From the NCBI GenBank assembly GCA_946638265.1, contig CAMPBN010000021.1, positions 1 to 12,253 of the forward strand: a stretch of 12,253 nt of DNA. Reading direction: 5' to 3'. Positions 7,040 to 12,253 of this stretch are shown in pieces. Below the pieces are notes generated by a model that worked only from the letters and a program-made list of their open reading frames with translations, made no database searches and had not been told where the DNA came from. Positions within the stretch are counted from its first letter, which is position 1. Each line of letters begins with the position of its first letter. This DNA comes from an uncultured Bacillota bacterium (GTDB lineage Bacteria > Bacillota > Clostridia > Peptostreptococcales > Anaerovoracaceae). A program made the position numbers and the translations under genes.

Positions 7040-7070
7040 AAAACCCTCGGGAATCTTCCTCGAGGGTTTT
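7040..7070 (+). terminator. Intrinsic terminator after hutI
   Basis: AAAACCCTCG (7040-7049) and CGAGGGTTTT (7061-7070) form a perfect 10-bp stem with an 11-base loop. The stem ends in TTTT and is followed by CTGTTTG. It lies 45 bp after the hutI stop. Confidence 0.85.
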
Positions 7071-7096
7071 CTGTTTGTGGTGTATTTTAAAGCTCG

Positions 7097-7153
7097 TATT
7101 GAGAATTTCGGAATTTCCGGGAAAAATTCTCAATAGCATTGCGAATTTTTCCT
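7097..7153. repeat. 57-bp direct repeat, left copy
   Basis: This segment is identical over 57 bp to 8594-8650, and the two bracket the ATPase gene in direct orientation. It contains a 12-bp perfect inverted repeat, TATTGAGAATTT (7097-7108) against AAATTCTCAATA (7124-7135), around a near-palindrome CGGAA-T-TTCCG (7109-7119). The rest reads GCATTGCGAATTTTTCCT. A weaker copy of the arms, TTGAG/CTCAA, follows at 7156-7173. It could be an operator, a mobile-unit end or a regulatory hairpin. Confidence 0.85.
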
Positions 7154-7167
7154 TTTTGAGTTAAAAT
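7139..7167 (+). promoter_or_regulatory. Possible promoter for the ATPase gene
   Basis: TTGCGA (7139-7144), lying inside the 57-bp repeat, is followed after exactly 17 bp by TAAAAT (7162-7167), which differs from TATAAT at one base. The -35 matches only four of six bases. The right copy of the repeat has the same TTGCGA but runs into coding sequence without a -10 box. Confidence 0.35.
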
Positions 7168-7208
7168 TCTCAATAGAAGAACAAGTAATATTTGAGAGGA
7201 GAGCGGCT

Positions 7209-8399
7209 ATGATAAAAAGGGAAAAATACATCGCTACAATCCGAAAATTTTATGACAGTGATTTGATAAAGATTATTACCGGTGTACGCAGATGCGGAAA
7301 GTCTGAGATTTTGAAGCAGATAAAGGATGAAATAGCTTCGAAAACCGATAATATAGTTTTTCTGAATTTCGAGGACCGTTTGGTGACATCGCAGATTCAG
7401 ACATGGGAAGATATCGTCAATTATGTCGAAGAGAAGAGAAAAGAGGGCATGGCTTACATTTTTCTTGACGAAGTTCAGGAAATTGAAGAGTGGGAGTTGG
7501 CATGCAAGACGCTCCGCCTTCGGGAGTGCTCGGTTTTTATTACCGGTTCTAATTCAAAGCTTTTATCCAAAGAATTTACAAAAGAATTATCCGGTCGTTA
7601 TGTGGATTTCAGAATAAGACCTTTCGTCTACAAAGAGATTTTGGAATATGCCAAAGAACTGGGGAGAGAGATTCCGGTCCATGACTATCTGATATGGGGA
7701 GGATTCCCTAAAAGGCTGGAGCTTGAAGGTGAAGAAGAACTGCGAGTATATTTGAATGATTTGGATCGGACGATTGTTGAAAACGATATTGTTAATCGTT
7801 ACAAGATTAAAAAAGCGAATGAGTTTAGGAAAGTTGCTGCATTTTTACTGCTATCGAATTCGAGGGTTTATTCAGCCAAAAAAATTGCGGATTCCATGAA
7901 AGGATCAGGGATTGCGTGTACCAGCAATACCGTGCAAAAGTGGATTTTTTATCTCAATGAAGCTTATATCCTAGACCAAGTAGAAAGATATTCCAAGAAA
8001 GCAAAGAGAACCCTTGAGAACAGTCGTAAATTGTACAATTGCGATGTTGCTCTGAATTCAATCAGAGCAGCCGGAAACCGTTATGATTTAACACACAATC
8101 TTGAAAACATAGTATACAACGAACTATGTTACATGGGGTACAAAAGCAGCGTATACGATAATAACGGTCGCGAAATTGATTTCCTGGCAGAGAAGGGCAA
8201 CTACAGATATTTCATTCAAGTCGCTTACAGCGTATCGGAAGACAAAGCATATGAGCGCGAAATGTCTGCATTTTCAGGGCTCAATCAGGTGGACACCAAG
8301 ATTTTAATAACAAACGATGAGATTGATTACTCTACCAGCAACGTAAAGCACATAAAACTTAAAGATTTCTTGTTGATGGACAACTTGGAGACAAGATAA
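7209..8399 (+). CDS. AAA_14/DUF4143-family ATP-binding protein
   Basis: This is a predicted ATPase of a widespread family of unknown role, often present in several copies per genome. Residues 1-130 form the AAA core: Walker A GVRRCGKS at 25-32, Walker B YIFLDE at 83-88, and a sensor-like ITGSNSKLLS at 111-120 followed by ELSGRYVDFRIRPF, which is characteristic of the family. Residues about 205-260 look like a winged helix (SRVYSAKKIADSMKGSG...TVQKWIFYL). The C-terminal domain has the restriction-nuclease-like pattern LENIVYNEL (298-306), REIDFLAEKG (321-330) and FIQVAY (335-340). The lysine usual in an active nuclease site after Gln is replaced (QVAY), so nuclease activity is doubtful. The start is preceded by AGAGGAGAG with 7-base spacing. 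The 396-residue length is normal. It is more AT-rich than hut and bracketed by identical 57-bp repeats, which suggests acquisition as a unit. The family call is firm; the function is not known. Confidence 0.92.
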   Translation: MIKREKYIATIRKFYDSDLIKIITGVRRCGKSEILKQIKDEIASKTDNIVFLNFEDRLVTSQIQTWEDIVNYVEEKRKEGMAYIFLDEVQEIEEWELACKTLRLRECSVFITGSNSKLLSKEFTKELSGRYVDFRIRPFVYKEILEYAKELGREIPVHDYLIWGGFPKRLELEGEEELRVYLNDLDRTIVENDIVNRYKIKKANEFRKVAAFLLLSNSRVYSAKKIADSMKGSGIACTSNTVQKWIFYLNEAYILDQVERYSKKAKRTLENSRKLYNCDVALNSIRAAGNRYDLTHNLENIVYNELCYMGYKSSVYDNNGREIDFLAEKGNYRYFIQVAYSVSEDKAYEREMSAFSGLNQVDTKILITNDEIDYSTSNVKHIKLKDFLLMDNLETR

Positions 8400-8402
8400 G
8401 GG

Positions 8403-8433
8403 GGAACACATTTTACACCCCGAAGCGTGTTCC
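8403..8433 (+). other. Inverted repeat just after the ATPase stop
   Basis: GGAACAC (8403-8409) pairs with GTGTTCC (8427-8433), starting 3 bp after the stop codon. It has no T tract, so it is probably a message-end hairpin rather than a terminator. Downstream, AAAC-TTCG-GTTT (8501-8512) is a small UUCG-type hairpin. Otherwise 8400-8560 shows nothing recognisable. Confidence 0.4.
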
Positions 8434-8562
8434 GTACTATACAAACAGTAGATCGTGCATGTGTCCGTATATAGGAATGAGAGACTCAAGGAATTGGATG
8501 AAACTTCGGTTTAATCATGTATGATTACCTAAATGAATAAAAACCCGCAAAATTTCAATCGA

Positions 8563-8592
8563 AAACCCCCGCACACGCGGGGGTTTGTTTTT
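8563..8592 (+). terminator. Intrinsic terminator after the ATPase gene
   Basis: AAACCCCCGC (8563-8572) and GCGGGGGTTT (8577-8586) form a perfect 10-bp stem with an ACAC loop, followed by GTTTTT. On the other strand the stem is followed by TTTTC, so it may also stop the convergent minus-strand gene. It lies immediately before the right 57-bp repeat. Confidence 0.9.
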
Positions 8593-8593
8593 A

Positions 8594-8650
8594 TATTGAG
8601 AATTTCGGAATTTCCGGGAAAAATTCTCAATAGCATTGCGAATTTTTCCT
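8594..8650. repeat. 57-bp direct repeat, right copy
   Basis: It is identical to 7097-7153, with the 12-bp arms at 8594-8605 and 8621-8632. Its last two bases fall in the stop codon (8649-8651, minus strand) of the zinc-ribbon protein gene, so the repeat ends exactly where the neighbouring gene ends. Confidence 0.85.
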
Positions 8651-9476
8651 ACCAATCGGAATCCCAATCGGTGCCGCTATCCCAGTCGTAGCCGTCGTCA
8701 TCGTAGCTCCAGTCGTCGTCATCGTCCCAGTCGTAGCTGTCGTCGCTGCTGCTCCAGAAACCGTCATCGTCATCGCTGTCCCAGGAGCTGCCTTCGTAGT
8801 AGTCCGAAGAATTGAAATTGTCGATGCCGTAGCCGTAATCAAAGTCGTAGGACTCCCAGTAGTCGTCCATGTCCTCTTCCGGCGGCGTGGTCGGTTCCCA
8901 AAGGCTCTTGCCGGCATTGTATTTGTACCAGCTGTTGCTCTGGTTGTAGTAGTACTGGTCGTTGTATTTGTAATAACCGCTGTCATCGACGACCGCCCAG
9001 ATAAAGACGCCGATCAGGAAAAGCACAACGGCGATTATGATAATTGCTTTAAAAGGGAAGTGAAAACCTCTTTTTTTGGGCTTTACTGGTCTGTTTGCGG
9101 CCTGATTCACCATGGCGGTTTTGTGCTCGTTGAATTCGGCGCGCATCTTTTGGAAGAGTTCGTTCACCGCATAGGCTTCGTCCTTGCCGGAGTAGCGAAC
9201 GGCGCGGCTTCCGTCGGATTTGTTCTTATATACGATATATTCTTCCCCGTCCTTGTAGATGCCGTAAGCTCGCGGACCTTTGTAGTTTTCGCCGATGTGA
9301 AAATGCATCTTCTCCACCGGCACCTTGTTGGCCTCGCAGTAAGCTTTCAGCTCCTCAATGGTGTGCGGCACATCTTTGGCGTGGCGCCTGATGTGATTGT
9401 TCGGTGCTCCGCAAGAGGGGCAGTTTTCCAGGGTGTCGTCAAAATAACTGTCGCAAAAATCGCACTTGACTTGCAT
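8649..9476 (-). CDS. Zinc-ribbon, single-pass membrane protein with Trp/Asp/Ser-rich tail
   Basis: I do not recognise a named family. The 275-residue protein begins with a zinc ribbon: Cys5 and Cys8 (CDFC), Cys19 and Cys22 (CPSC). A basic and polar region follows to about 140, with a conserved-looking stretch YGIYKDGEEYIVYKNKSDGS (71-90). One hydrophobic segment, about 143-163, is preceded by KPKKR, which places the zinc ribbon in the cytoplasm. The outer part starts with Tyr/Asn-rich sequence, then from about 201 to the end is a highly acidic low-complexity tail of Asp, Ser, Trp and Tyr ending WDSDW. The start at 9474-9476 is chosen because AGGAGGA (9483-9489 on the plus strand) precedes it by 6 bases and a promoter lies just beyond. 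An open frame continues to 9623 but crosses that promoter and a terminator. Its role may be envelope sensing or anchoring, which is only inferred from topology. Confidence 0.85.
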   Translation of the reverse strand: MQVKCDFCDSYFDDTLENCPSCGAPNNHIRRHAKDVPHTIEELKAYCEANKVPVEKMHFHIGENYKGPRAYGIYKDGEEYIVYKNKSDGSRAVRYSGKDEAYAVNELFQKMRAEFNEHKTAMVNQAANRPVKPKKRGFHFPFKAIIIIAVVLFLIGVFIWAVVDDSGYYKYNDQYYYNQSNSWYKYNAGKSLWEPTTPPEEDMDDYWESYDFDYGYGIDNFNSSDYYEGSSWDSDDDDGFWSSSDDSYDWDDDDDWSYDDDGYDWDSGTDWDSDW

Positions 9477-9507
9477 GATGTCTCCTCCTATATTTAATCC
9501 GCCATAC

Positions 9508-9536
9508 ATTATGAACGATGTGCCAATAAATTTCAA
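9508..9536 (-). promoter_or_regulatory. Promoter of the zinc-ribbon protein gene
   Basis: Read on the minus strand, TTGAAA (9531-9536) is separated by 17 bp from CATAAT (9508-9513). Each box differs from consensus at one position. The start of transcription would fall near 9501, about 25 bases before the start codon. Confidence 0.7.
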
Positions 9537-9570
9537 GGGGAAAAGAGTATTCGTAGTGAGGAAAAAGGTC

Positions 9571-9616
9571 AAATAAAAACCCGCTTTGAGGGAAACCTCC
9601 GAGCGGGTTTTTATTT
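9571..9616 (-). terminator. Intrinsic terminator of the XRE repressor gene
   Basis: A perfect 15-bp inverted repeat (9571-9585 with 9602-9616) encloses a second stem, GAGG-GAAA-CCTC (9588-9599). Read on the minus strand the stem ends in GCGGGTTTTTATTT. It includes the XRE stop codon at 9611-9613, so termination begins inside the last codons. Confidence 0.9.
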
Positions 9617-9856
9617 GGAACAAATCAGTTCATCAACGGTGATTTTGAAAAAGGCGGCGAAAATTTGAAGCTCGATATCTGTGATAAATCTTTGGCGTGA
9701 CTCGATTCGCTGAATCGCGTTTTTGTCTATATCTAAGCCACGGAGTTGCAGCTCCTCGGCCAATTCTCTCTGAGAAATGTGCAATTGCTTGCGCAGAGCG
9801 GCAATTTTTGGCCCGGAAATATTATTGCCACCATCTGGTGCTTTATTTATAAACAT
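9611..9856 (-). CDS. Small XRE (Cro/CI-type) helix-turn-helix regulator
   Basis: This 81-residue protein is little more than one XRE DNA-binding domain. The region KIAALRKQLHISQRELAEEL (17-36) contains the first helices and the SQRELAEEL turn helix; DKNAIQRIESRQRFIT (44-59) is the recognition helix and its typical IE-R ending; DIELQIFAAFFKITVDELI (60-78) is the usual closing helix pair. The start is preceded on the minus strand by AAGGGGAAG, 6 bases upstream. It is divergent from the lipoprotein genes at 9999 and 10431, with two inverted-repeat operators in the 142-bp gap. The inferred role is autoregulation and repression of those lipoproteins. No sensor domain is present, so any signal must act by another route. 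Confidence 0.92.
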   Translation of the reverse strand: MFINKAPDGGNNISGPKIAALRKQLHISQRELAEELQLRGLDIDKNAIQRIESRQRFITDIELQIFAAFFKITVDELICSK

Positions 9857-9885
9857 ACCATCTTCCCCTTACACAAGTTAAAACT

Positions 9886-9906
9886 TTGACATTCACTGCT
9901 TGTCAC
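9886..9906. promoter_or_regulatory. Imperfect operator O1 near the XRE gene start site
   Basis: TTGACATT (9886-9893) is followed by CACTG and an imperfect right half containing TTGTCA (9900-9905). It shares a 12-bp word, TTGACATTCACT, with the operator at 9939. It lies directly downstream of the XRE -10 box, where a bound repressor would block initiation. Confidence 0.55.
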
Positions 9907-9913
9907 AAAAGAT

Positions 9914-9942
9914 ATTATATGTTAGAATTTTCATGTGATTGA
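9914..9942 (-). promoter_or_regulatory. Likely promoter of the XRE gene
   Basis: A perfect TATAAT -10 box lies on the minus strand (9914-9919). At 17-bp spacing the -35 position (9937-9942) reads TCAATC, a weak match that overlaps operator O2. The start of transcription would be near 9907, at the edge of O1. Confidence 0.5.
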
Positions 9943-9959
9943 CATTCACTAAATGTCAA
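9939..9959. promoter_or_regulatory. Perfect palindromic operator O2 in the divergent promoter region
   Basis: TTGACATT (9939-9946) and AATGTCAA (9952-9959) are exact inverted repeats around a 5-bp centre, CACTA. The size and symmetry suit a dimeric XRE repressor such as the one encoded at 9611-9856. The left halves of O1 and O2 are 53 bp apart, close to five helical turns. It overlaps the probable -35 regions in both directions. Confidence 0.7.
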
Positions 9960-9981
9960 AGCTGGAATCTTTAAGTATAAC
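9953..9981 (+). promoter_or_regulatory. Possible promoter of the lipoprotein operon
   Basis: TATAAC (9976-9981) is a good -10 box. At 17-bp spacing the -35 position (9953-9958, ATGTCA) is weak and lies in the right half of operator O2, so repressor binding should compete with polymerase. Confidence 0.4.
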
Positions 9982-9998
9982 TTTAGAGGAGGAAGAGA

Positions 9999-10403
9999 AT
10001 GAAGACGAGATTTTTTACATTAGTAGTGCTGATACTAGCGCTCTCTATTTTTGTGGGTTGTGGCGGTAGCGATGTGCCTCAATACGCTTTTGAAGATTTT
10101 GATGAAGACGAGTATGAACTGGTAAGTTTAGAGGAGCTATCAAGGAATCCGGACGACTATATTGGAAAGCCGATTATGGAGATGGGAACTGTTTATACCG
10201 AATTAACGGACGCAGATGAGTATTGTGAAAGGATAATTAAGACTAAAAATCATACCGAATATATGATAGGATATTCTCCAGATATAGTTCAAGGGCGGTT
10301 GATAGAGGATGATGTAATCGTAATTTATGGCGTTTTTCTTGGCCTTACAGATTCTGCGGGAAAATACCCTTATATATGGGCAACGAAAATAGAGATGTGG
10401 TAA
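9999..10403 (+). CDS. Small lipoprotein with an OB-fold-like domain
   Basis: The 134-residue protein starts with a lipoprotein signal: MKTRFF, then a hydrophobic run, then FVGC with Cys21 as the probable lipidated residue. The phenylalanine at -3 is unusual. An acidic linker (about 30-40) leads to SLEELSRNPDDYIGKPI (43-59), then a strand-rich region ending YSPDIVQGRLIEDDVIVIYG (92-111). In Firmicutes this layout (a NPDxYIGK opening and a EDDxVxIYG closing) is common in lipoproteins with a tRNA-anticodon-like OB fold, here on the outside of the membrane. The ligand is unknown. A strong AGAGGAGG ribosome binding site lies 7 bases before the start. It is 27 bp ahead of a second lipoprotein gene, so the two are likely cotranscribed under the XRE operator O2. 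The OB-fold call is from pattern memory. Confidence 0.85.
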   Translation: MKTRFFTLVVLILALSIFVGCGGSDVPQYAFEDFDEDEYELVSLEELSRNPDDYIGKPIMEMGTVYTELTDADEYCERIIKTKNHTEYMIGYSPDIVQGRLIEDDVIVIYGVFLGLTDSAGKYPYIWATKIEMW

Positions 10404-10430
10404 AAGGCCAAAGAATTGAGGTGCATTATT

Positions 10431-11705
10431 ATGAAAAAGCCAATAACTATTATGATAGTTTTTGCTTTAATCTTTTTTCTTGCCAGCTGCGGGCATGAAG
10501 CCGTAACAGAAGAAGGTATTACTTCAAAGGAAGTCTCTTTAGAAAACGCTTCTGTTGGGGATGTTGTCACTTTTGGTGAGTATGAACAAGATGGCCTTGA
10601 TTATAATGGGAAAGAGCCGATAGAATGGATTGTATTGGCTAAAGAAGACCAAAAACTTCTTCTAGTAAGCAAATACGGTCTTGATTATGGCCCATATAAT
10701 GATGAATGGATTTTTACTACATGGGAGAATTGTACGCTCAGGCGAAGATTAAACGGAACTTTTTTTAATGAAGCATTTTCACCAGAAGAACAAAGTCTTA
10801 TAGCAACCACGGAAGTTTCGGTTGACGTTACGGGGGATGGAACAGATGGTATATACCCTGGAAAGGATACTTTGGACAAAATCTTTCTCTTGAGTGTAAA
10901 CGAGGTTAAGAAGTATTTTCCTTCGTATTCAGATAGAATTTGCAAGGGAACAGAAAAGTATTGGCAGCGAATTGCCAATGATTATCCGGCATTTTCTAGT
11001 GAAGAGGATGAATGCGACTGGTATCTAAGAACACTTGGAGAATCTTCACCTAGGATTTTTGATTCGATTGAAGGATCTGATTGGGTGGCAAATGTACATG
11101 TAGATGGTTCGGTTGGCATCGTAATGACAGCATGGCGGCCGACTGCGATTCGCCCGGCGGTATGGGTGAAAACCAATCTTTATGTAGAAGACGCTAATGA
11201 TTCGGATTCTTCAAGCCAAAGCAACAATTTTGATGAAGCAAATGTAATCACAACTAAACAGGAAGATGTGGTGGACCCAAGCGTTTTGAATGATTTAACT
11301 TTTTACATGGGGAAAAAGCTAGATTACATCAAAAGGCAAGGTGTTAAATTAATTGAACCTTCCGATCAATACGAATATGGTTTACTATATGCTTATAATA
11401 ACGACATTTCTCTGGGATGTTGCCGAGAACCAGTTGAAGTAATTGAAGTTTATTGCAGCAGCCCAAAATATTCTGCTTTTGGAATCAGAGTAGGAGATTC
11501 GGAAACCAAATTGCTTGAGAAACTTGGGAATAAAGAATATGAAGTGACTGAGGGAGGCTATTATTTCGATATTGCTAGAGAGTATGAATTCAAAAATATG
11601 ATTTCGATGAATGAAGACAATTTTCATTATGAAGACTCTGTTTTTGTGGGAGTAGATTCAAGTGGAAAAATAGAGTTTATACAGCTAGGTACACCTGACG
11701 TGTAG
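10431..11705 (+). CDS. DUF6273-type lipoprotein
   Basis: The 424-residue protein has a textbook lipoprotein signal: MKKPITIMIVFALIFFLASC, lipobox LASC with Cys20. Residues about 36-255 fit the DUF6273 pattern of Firmicute surface proteins: VGDVVTFGEYEQD, EPIEWIVLAKED, LLLVSKYGLDYGPYN, WENCTLRRRLNGTFFNEAF, then a DKIFLLSVNEVKKYF strand, WYLRTLGE, HVDGSVG and RPAVWVKTN. A Ser/Asn-rich linker (about 261-285) joins a second domain of about 140 residues containing FGIRVGDSETKLLEKLG and a closing VGVDSSGKIEFIQLG, which resembles the small repeat domains in other clostridial lipoproteins. The ATG at 10431 is preferred over a TTG at 10416 because GAGGTG (10418-10423) sits 7 bases before it and the signal peptide begins there. 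It is second in the operon with the OB-fold lipoprotein. The biochemical role is unknown. Confidence 0.88.
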   Translation: MKKPITIMIVFALIFFLASCGHEAVTEEGITSKEVSLENASVGDVVTFGEYEQDGLDYNGKEPIEWIVLAKEDQKLLLVSKYGLDYGPYNDEWIFTTWENCTLRRRLNGTFFNEAFSPEEQSLIATTEVSVDVTGDGTDGIYPGKDTLDKIFLLSVNEVKKYFPSYSDRICKGTEKYWQRIANDYPAFSSEEDECDWYLRTLGESSPRIFDSIEGSDWVANVHVDGSVGIVMTAWRPTAIRPAVWVKTNLYVEDANDSDSSSQSNNFDEANVITTKQEDVVDPSVLNDLTFYMGKKLDYIKRQGVKLIEPSDQYEYGLLYAYNNDISLGCCREPVEVIEVYCSSPKYSAFGIRVGDSETKLLEKLGNKEYEVTEGGYYFDIAREYEFKNMISMNEDNFHYEDSVFVGVDSSGKIEFIQLGTPDV

Positions 11706-11754
11706 CCTTTAGCAGGGAAAAACACTTTTGCATCGATGGAAAAAATAAAGGCGT

Positions 11755-11780
11755 AAAGCGGAGCACGTGGCTCCGCTTTT
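11755..11780 (+). terminator. Terminator between the lipoprotein operon and the toxin gene
   Basis: AAAGCGGAGC (11755-11764) and GCTCCGCTTT (11770-11779) form a perfect 10-bp stem with the loop ACGTG, followed by a short T-rich run (TTTTGTTCTT). The gene pair here is convergent. On the minus strand the stem is followed by ACGCC rather than T, so it mainly serves the plus strand. Confidence 0.8.
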
Positions 11781-11786
11781 GTTCTT

Positions 11787-12113
11787 CTACTTGCCACTTT
11801 CAACGAGCTGTTTTTCAGTATCCTGACCTGCGTACATGATTCGGATGATGGTTACCATTTTGGATTGTTCATTCGGATAGTAGAAAATTAAATAATTGTC
11901 TATCGGGACGAATCTCAGACCTTTGCTGTGCCAAGGTTCTTTTTCGTACAGTGGGTTGCGCATTGGGAAAGTGTCCAAGCTGTTGATTATATCGACAATG
12001 CGGTGATACTGTCCAACAGCGCTTTCCGGCATCATCAAGGTCCAAGTAATATAAACAAAAATGTCTTCCAGATCCCGTGCGGCTTCATCCGAGTATTCAA
12101 TGCTATAATTCAT
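11787..12113 (-). CDS. RelE/ParE-family toxin
   Basis: This 108-residue protein is the toxin of a type II toxin-antitoxin pair. It has the RelE/ParE layout: MNYSIEYSDEAARDLEDIFVYI (first strand and helix), a second helix with IVDIINSLDTFPMRNPLY (39-56), then LRFVPIDNYLIFYYPNEQ (67-84) and VTIIRIMYAGQDTEKQL (87-103), which are the paired closing strands. The GLRFVPIDNYLIFY stretch is typical of this superfamily. Members are either ribosome-dependent RNases or gyrase inhibitors; sequence alone does not tell which. The start codon overlaps the antitoxin stop as ATGA, the usual arrangement for translational coupling. The first 20 or so residues are conventional, so I see no truncation. Confidence 0.92.
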   Translation of the reverse strand: MNYSIEYSDEAARDLEDIFVYITWTLMMPESAVGQYHRIVDIINSLDTFPMRNPLYEKEPWHSKGLRFVPIDNYLIFYYPNEQSKMVTIIRIMYAGQDTEKQLVESGK

Positions 12114-12253
12114 ATGCCATATTTCCTCTTCATTTCTGCTATAACTTCAGCTGCCGGTGTGGTTCGACCTGCTTCCATGTCTGCAAAGCCTTTTGCGATT
12201 TCGGCGTCAAATTGCTCTTTTGTCAGAGAATCGTAATCCAAAGGCTCTTTGGC
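12110..12253 (-). CDS. RelB/DinJ-like antitoxin, 3' part (5' end outside window)
   Basis: Reading the minus strand from the window edge gives 47 residues ending in a TGA at 12110-12112. They run from AKEPLDYDSLTKEQFDAEI through AKGFADMEAGRTTPAAEVIA to EMKRKYGI. The LTKEQFDAEI...KGxxDMEAGRTxPA pattern is typical of the C-terminal, toxin-wrapping half of RelB/DinJ-type antitoxins. The N-terminal ribbon-helix-helix DNA-binding part lies outside the window. The gene overlaps the toxin start by 4 bp and precedes it, the normal order. Such antitoxins neutralise the toxin and repress their own operon. Confidence 0.85.
   Translation of the reverse strand, partial: AKEPLDYDSLTKEQFDAEIAKGFADMEAGRTTPAAEVIAEMKRKYGI

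Noticed and set aside
7097..8650. A classical insertion sequence or composite transposon.
   Set aside because: There is no transposase, the repeats are direct and short, and no target duplication is evident outside them.
9477..9623. N-terminal extension of the zinc-ribbon protein up to 9623.
   Set aside because: The extension crosses a promoter and a strong terminator, whereas the start at 9476 has an excellent ribosome binding site and directly precedes the zinc-ribbon domain.
10416..10430. TTG start five codons upstream for the DUF6273 lipoprotein.
   Set aside because: The ATG at 10431 has a well-spaced GAGGTG site and begins a standard lipoprotein signal peptide.

Overview
The window most likely comes from an anaerobic Firmicute of the class Clostridia. 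The genes have strong AGGAGG-type ribosome binding sites, sigma-A-like promoters and U-tract terminators. They include a clostridial-style histidine degradation set, DUF6273-type lipoproteins, an AAA_14/DUF4143 ATPase and a RelBE pair. Placement in the Anaerovoracaceae (Family XIII) or a relative is only a guess from style.

Bases 1-1203 hold no convincing gene. They contain GCATCC words (1-77), a nested inverted-repeat element bounded by a perfect 21-bp inverted repeat (164-390), a GC-rich block of degenerate repeats (about 397-690), and a sigma-A-type promoter (895-922). The promoter gives a leader of about 275 nt with several hairpins ahead of hutH.

Bases 1204-6994 carry three successive steps of histidine catabolism. 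HutH makes urocanate from histidine, HutU (a long-form urocanase) hydrates it to imidazolonepropionate, and HutI opens the ring to formiminoglutamate. hutH and hutU form an operon ending in an intrinsic terminator (4880-4910). hutI is separated from them by about 890 bp holding a cluster of short hairpins (4942-5112) and a tandem array of 84-bp units (5192-5650), and it has its own terminator (7040-7070). No gene for formiminoglutamate use is in the window.

From about 7071 the style changes to more AT-rich accessory genes. An AAA_14/DUF4143 ATPase (7209-8399) is bracketed by two identical 57-bp direct repeats, each containing a 12-bp inverted repeat. The right copy overlaps the stop codon of a convergent gene for a zinc-ribbon membrane protein with a Trp/Asp/Ser tail. 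Next comes a small XRE repressor gene, divergent from a two-gene lipoprotein operon. Two similar operators lie between them, one of them a perfect 8-5-8 palindrome, which suggests one regulatory module.

The right edge carries a RelE/ParE-type toxin gene and the 3' part of a RelB-like antitoxin gene, overlapping by ATGA, on the minus strand.

The best candidates for something undescribed are the repeat-bracketed ATPase, the hutHU leader, the 227-bp nested element and the 84-bp array ahead of hutI.
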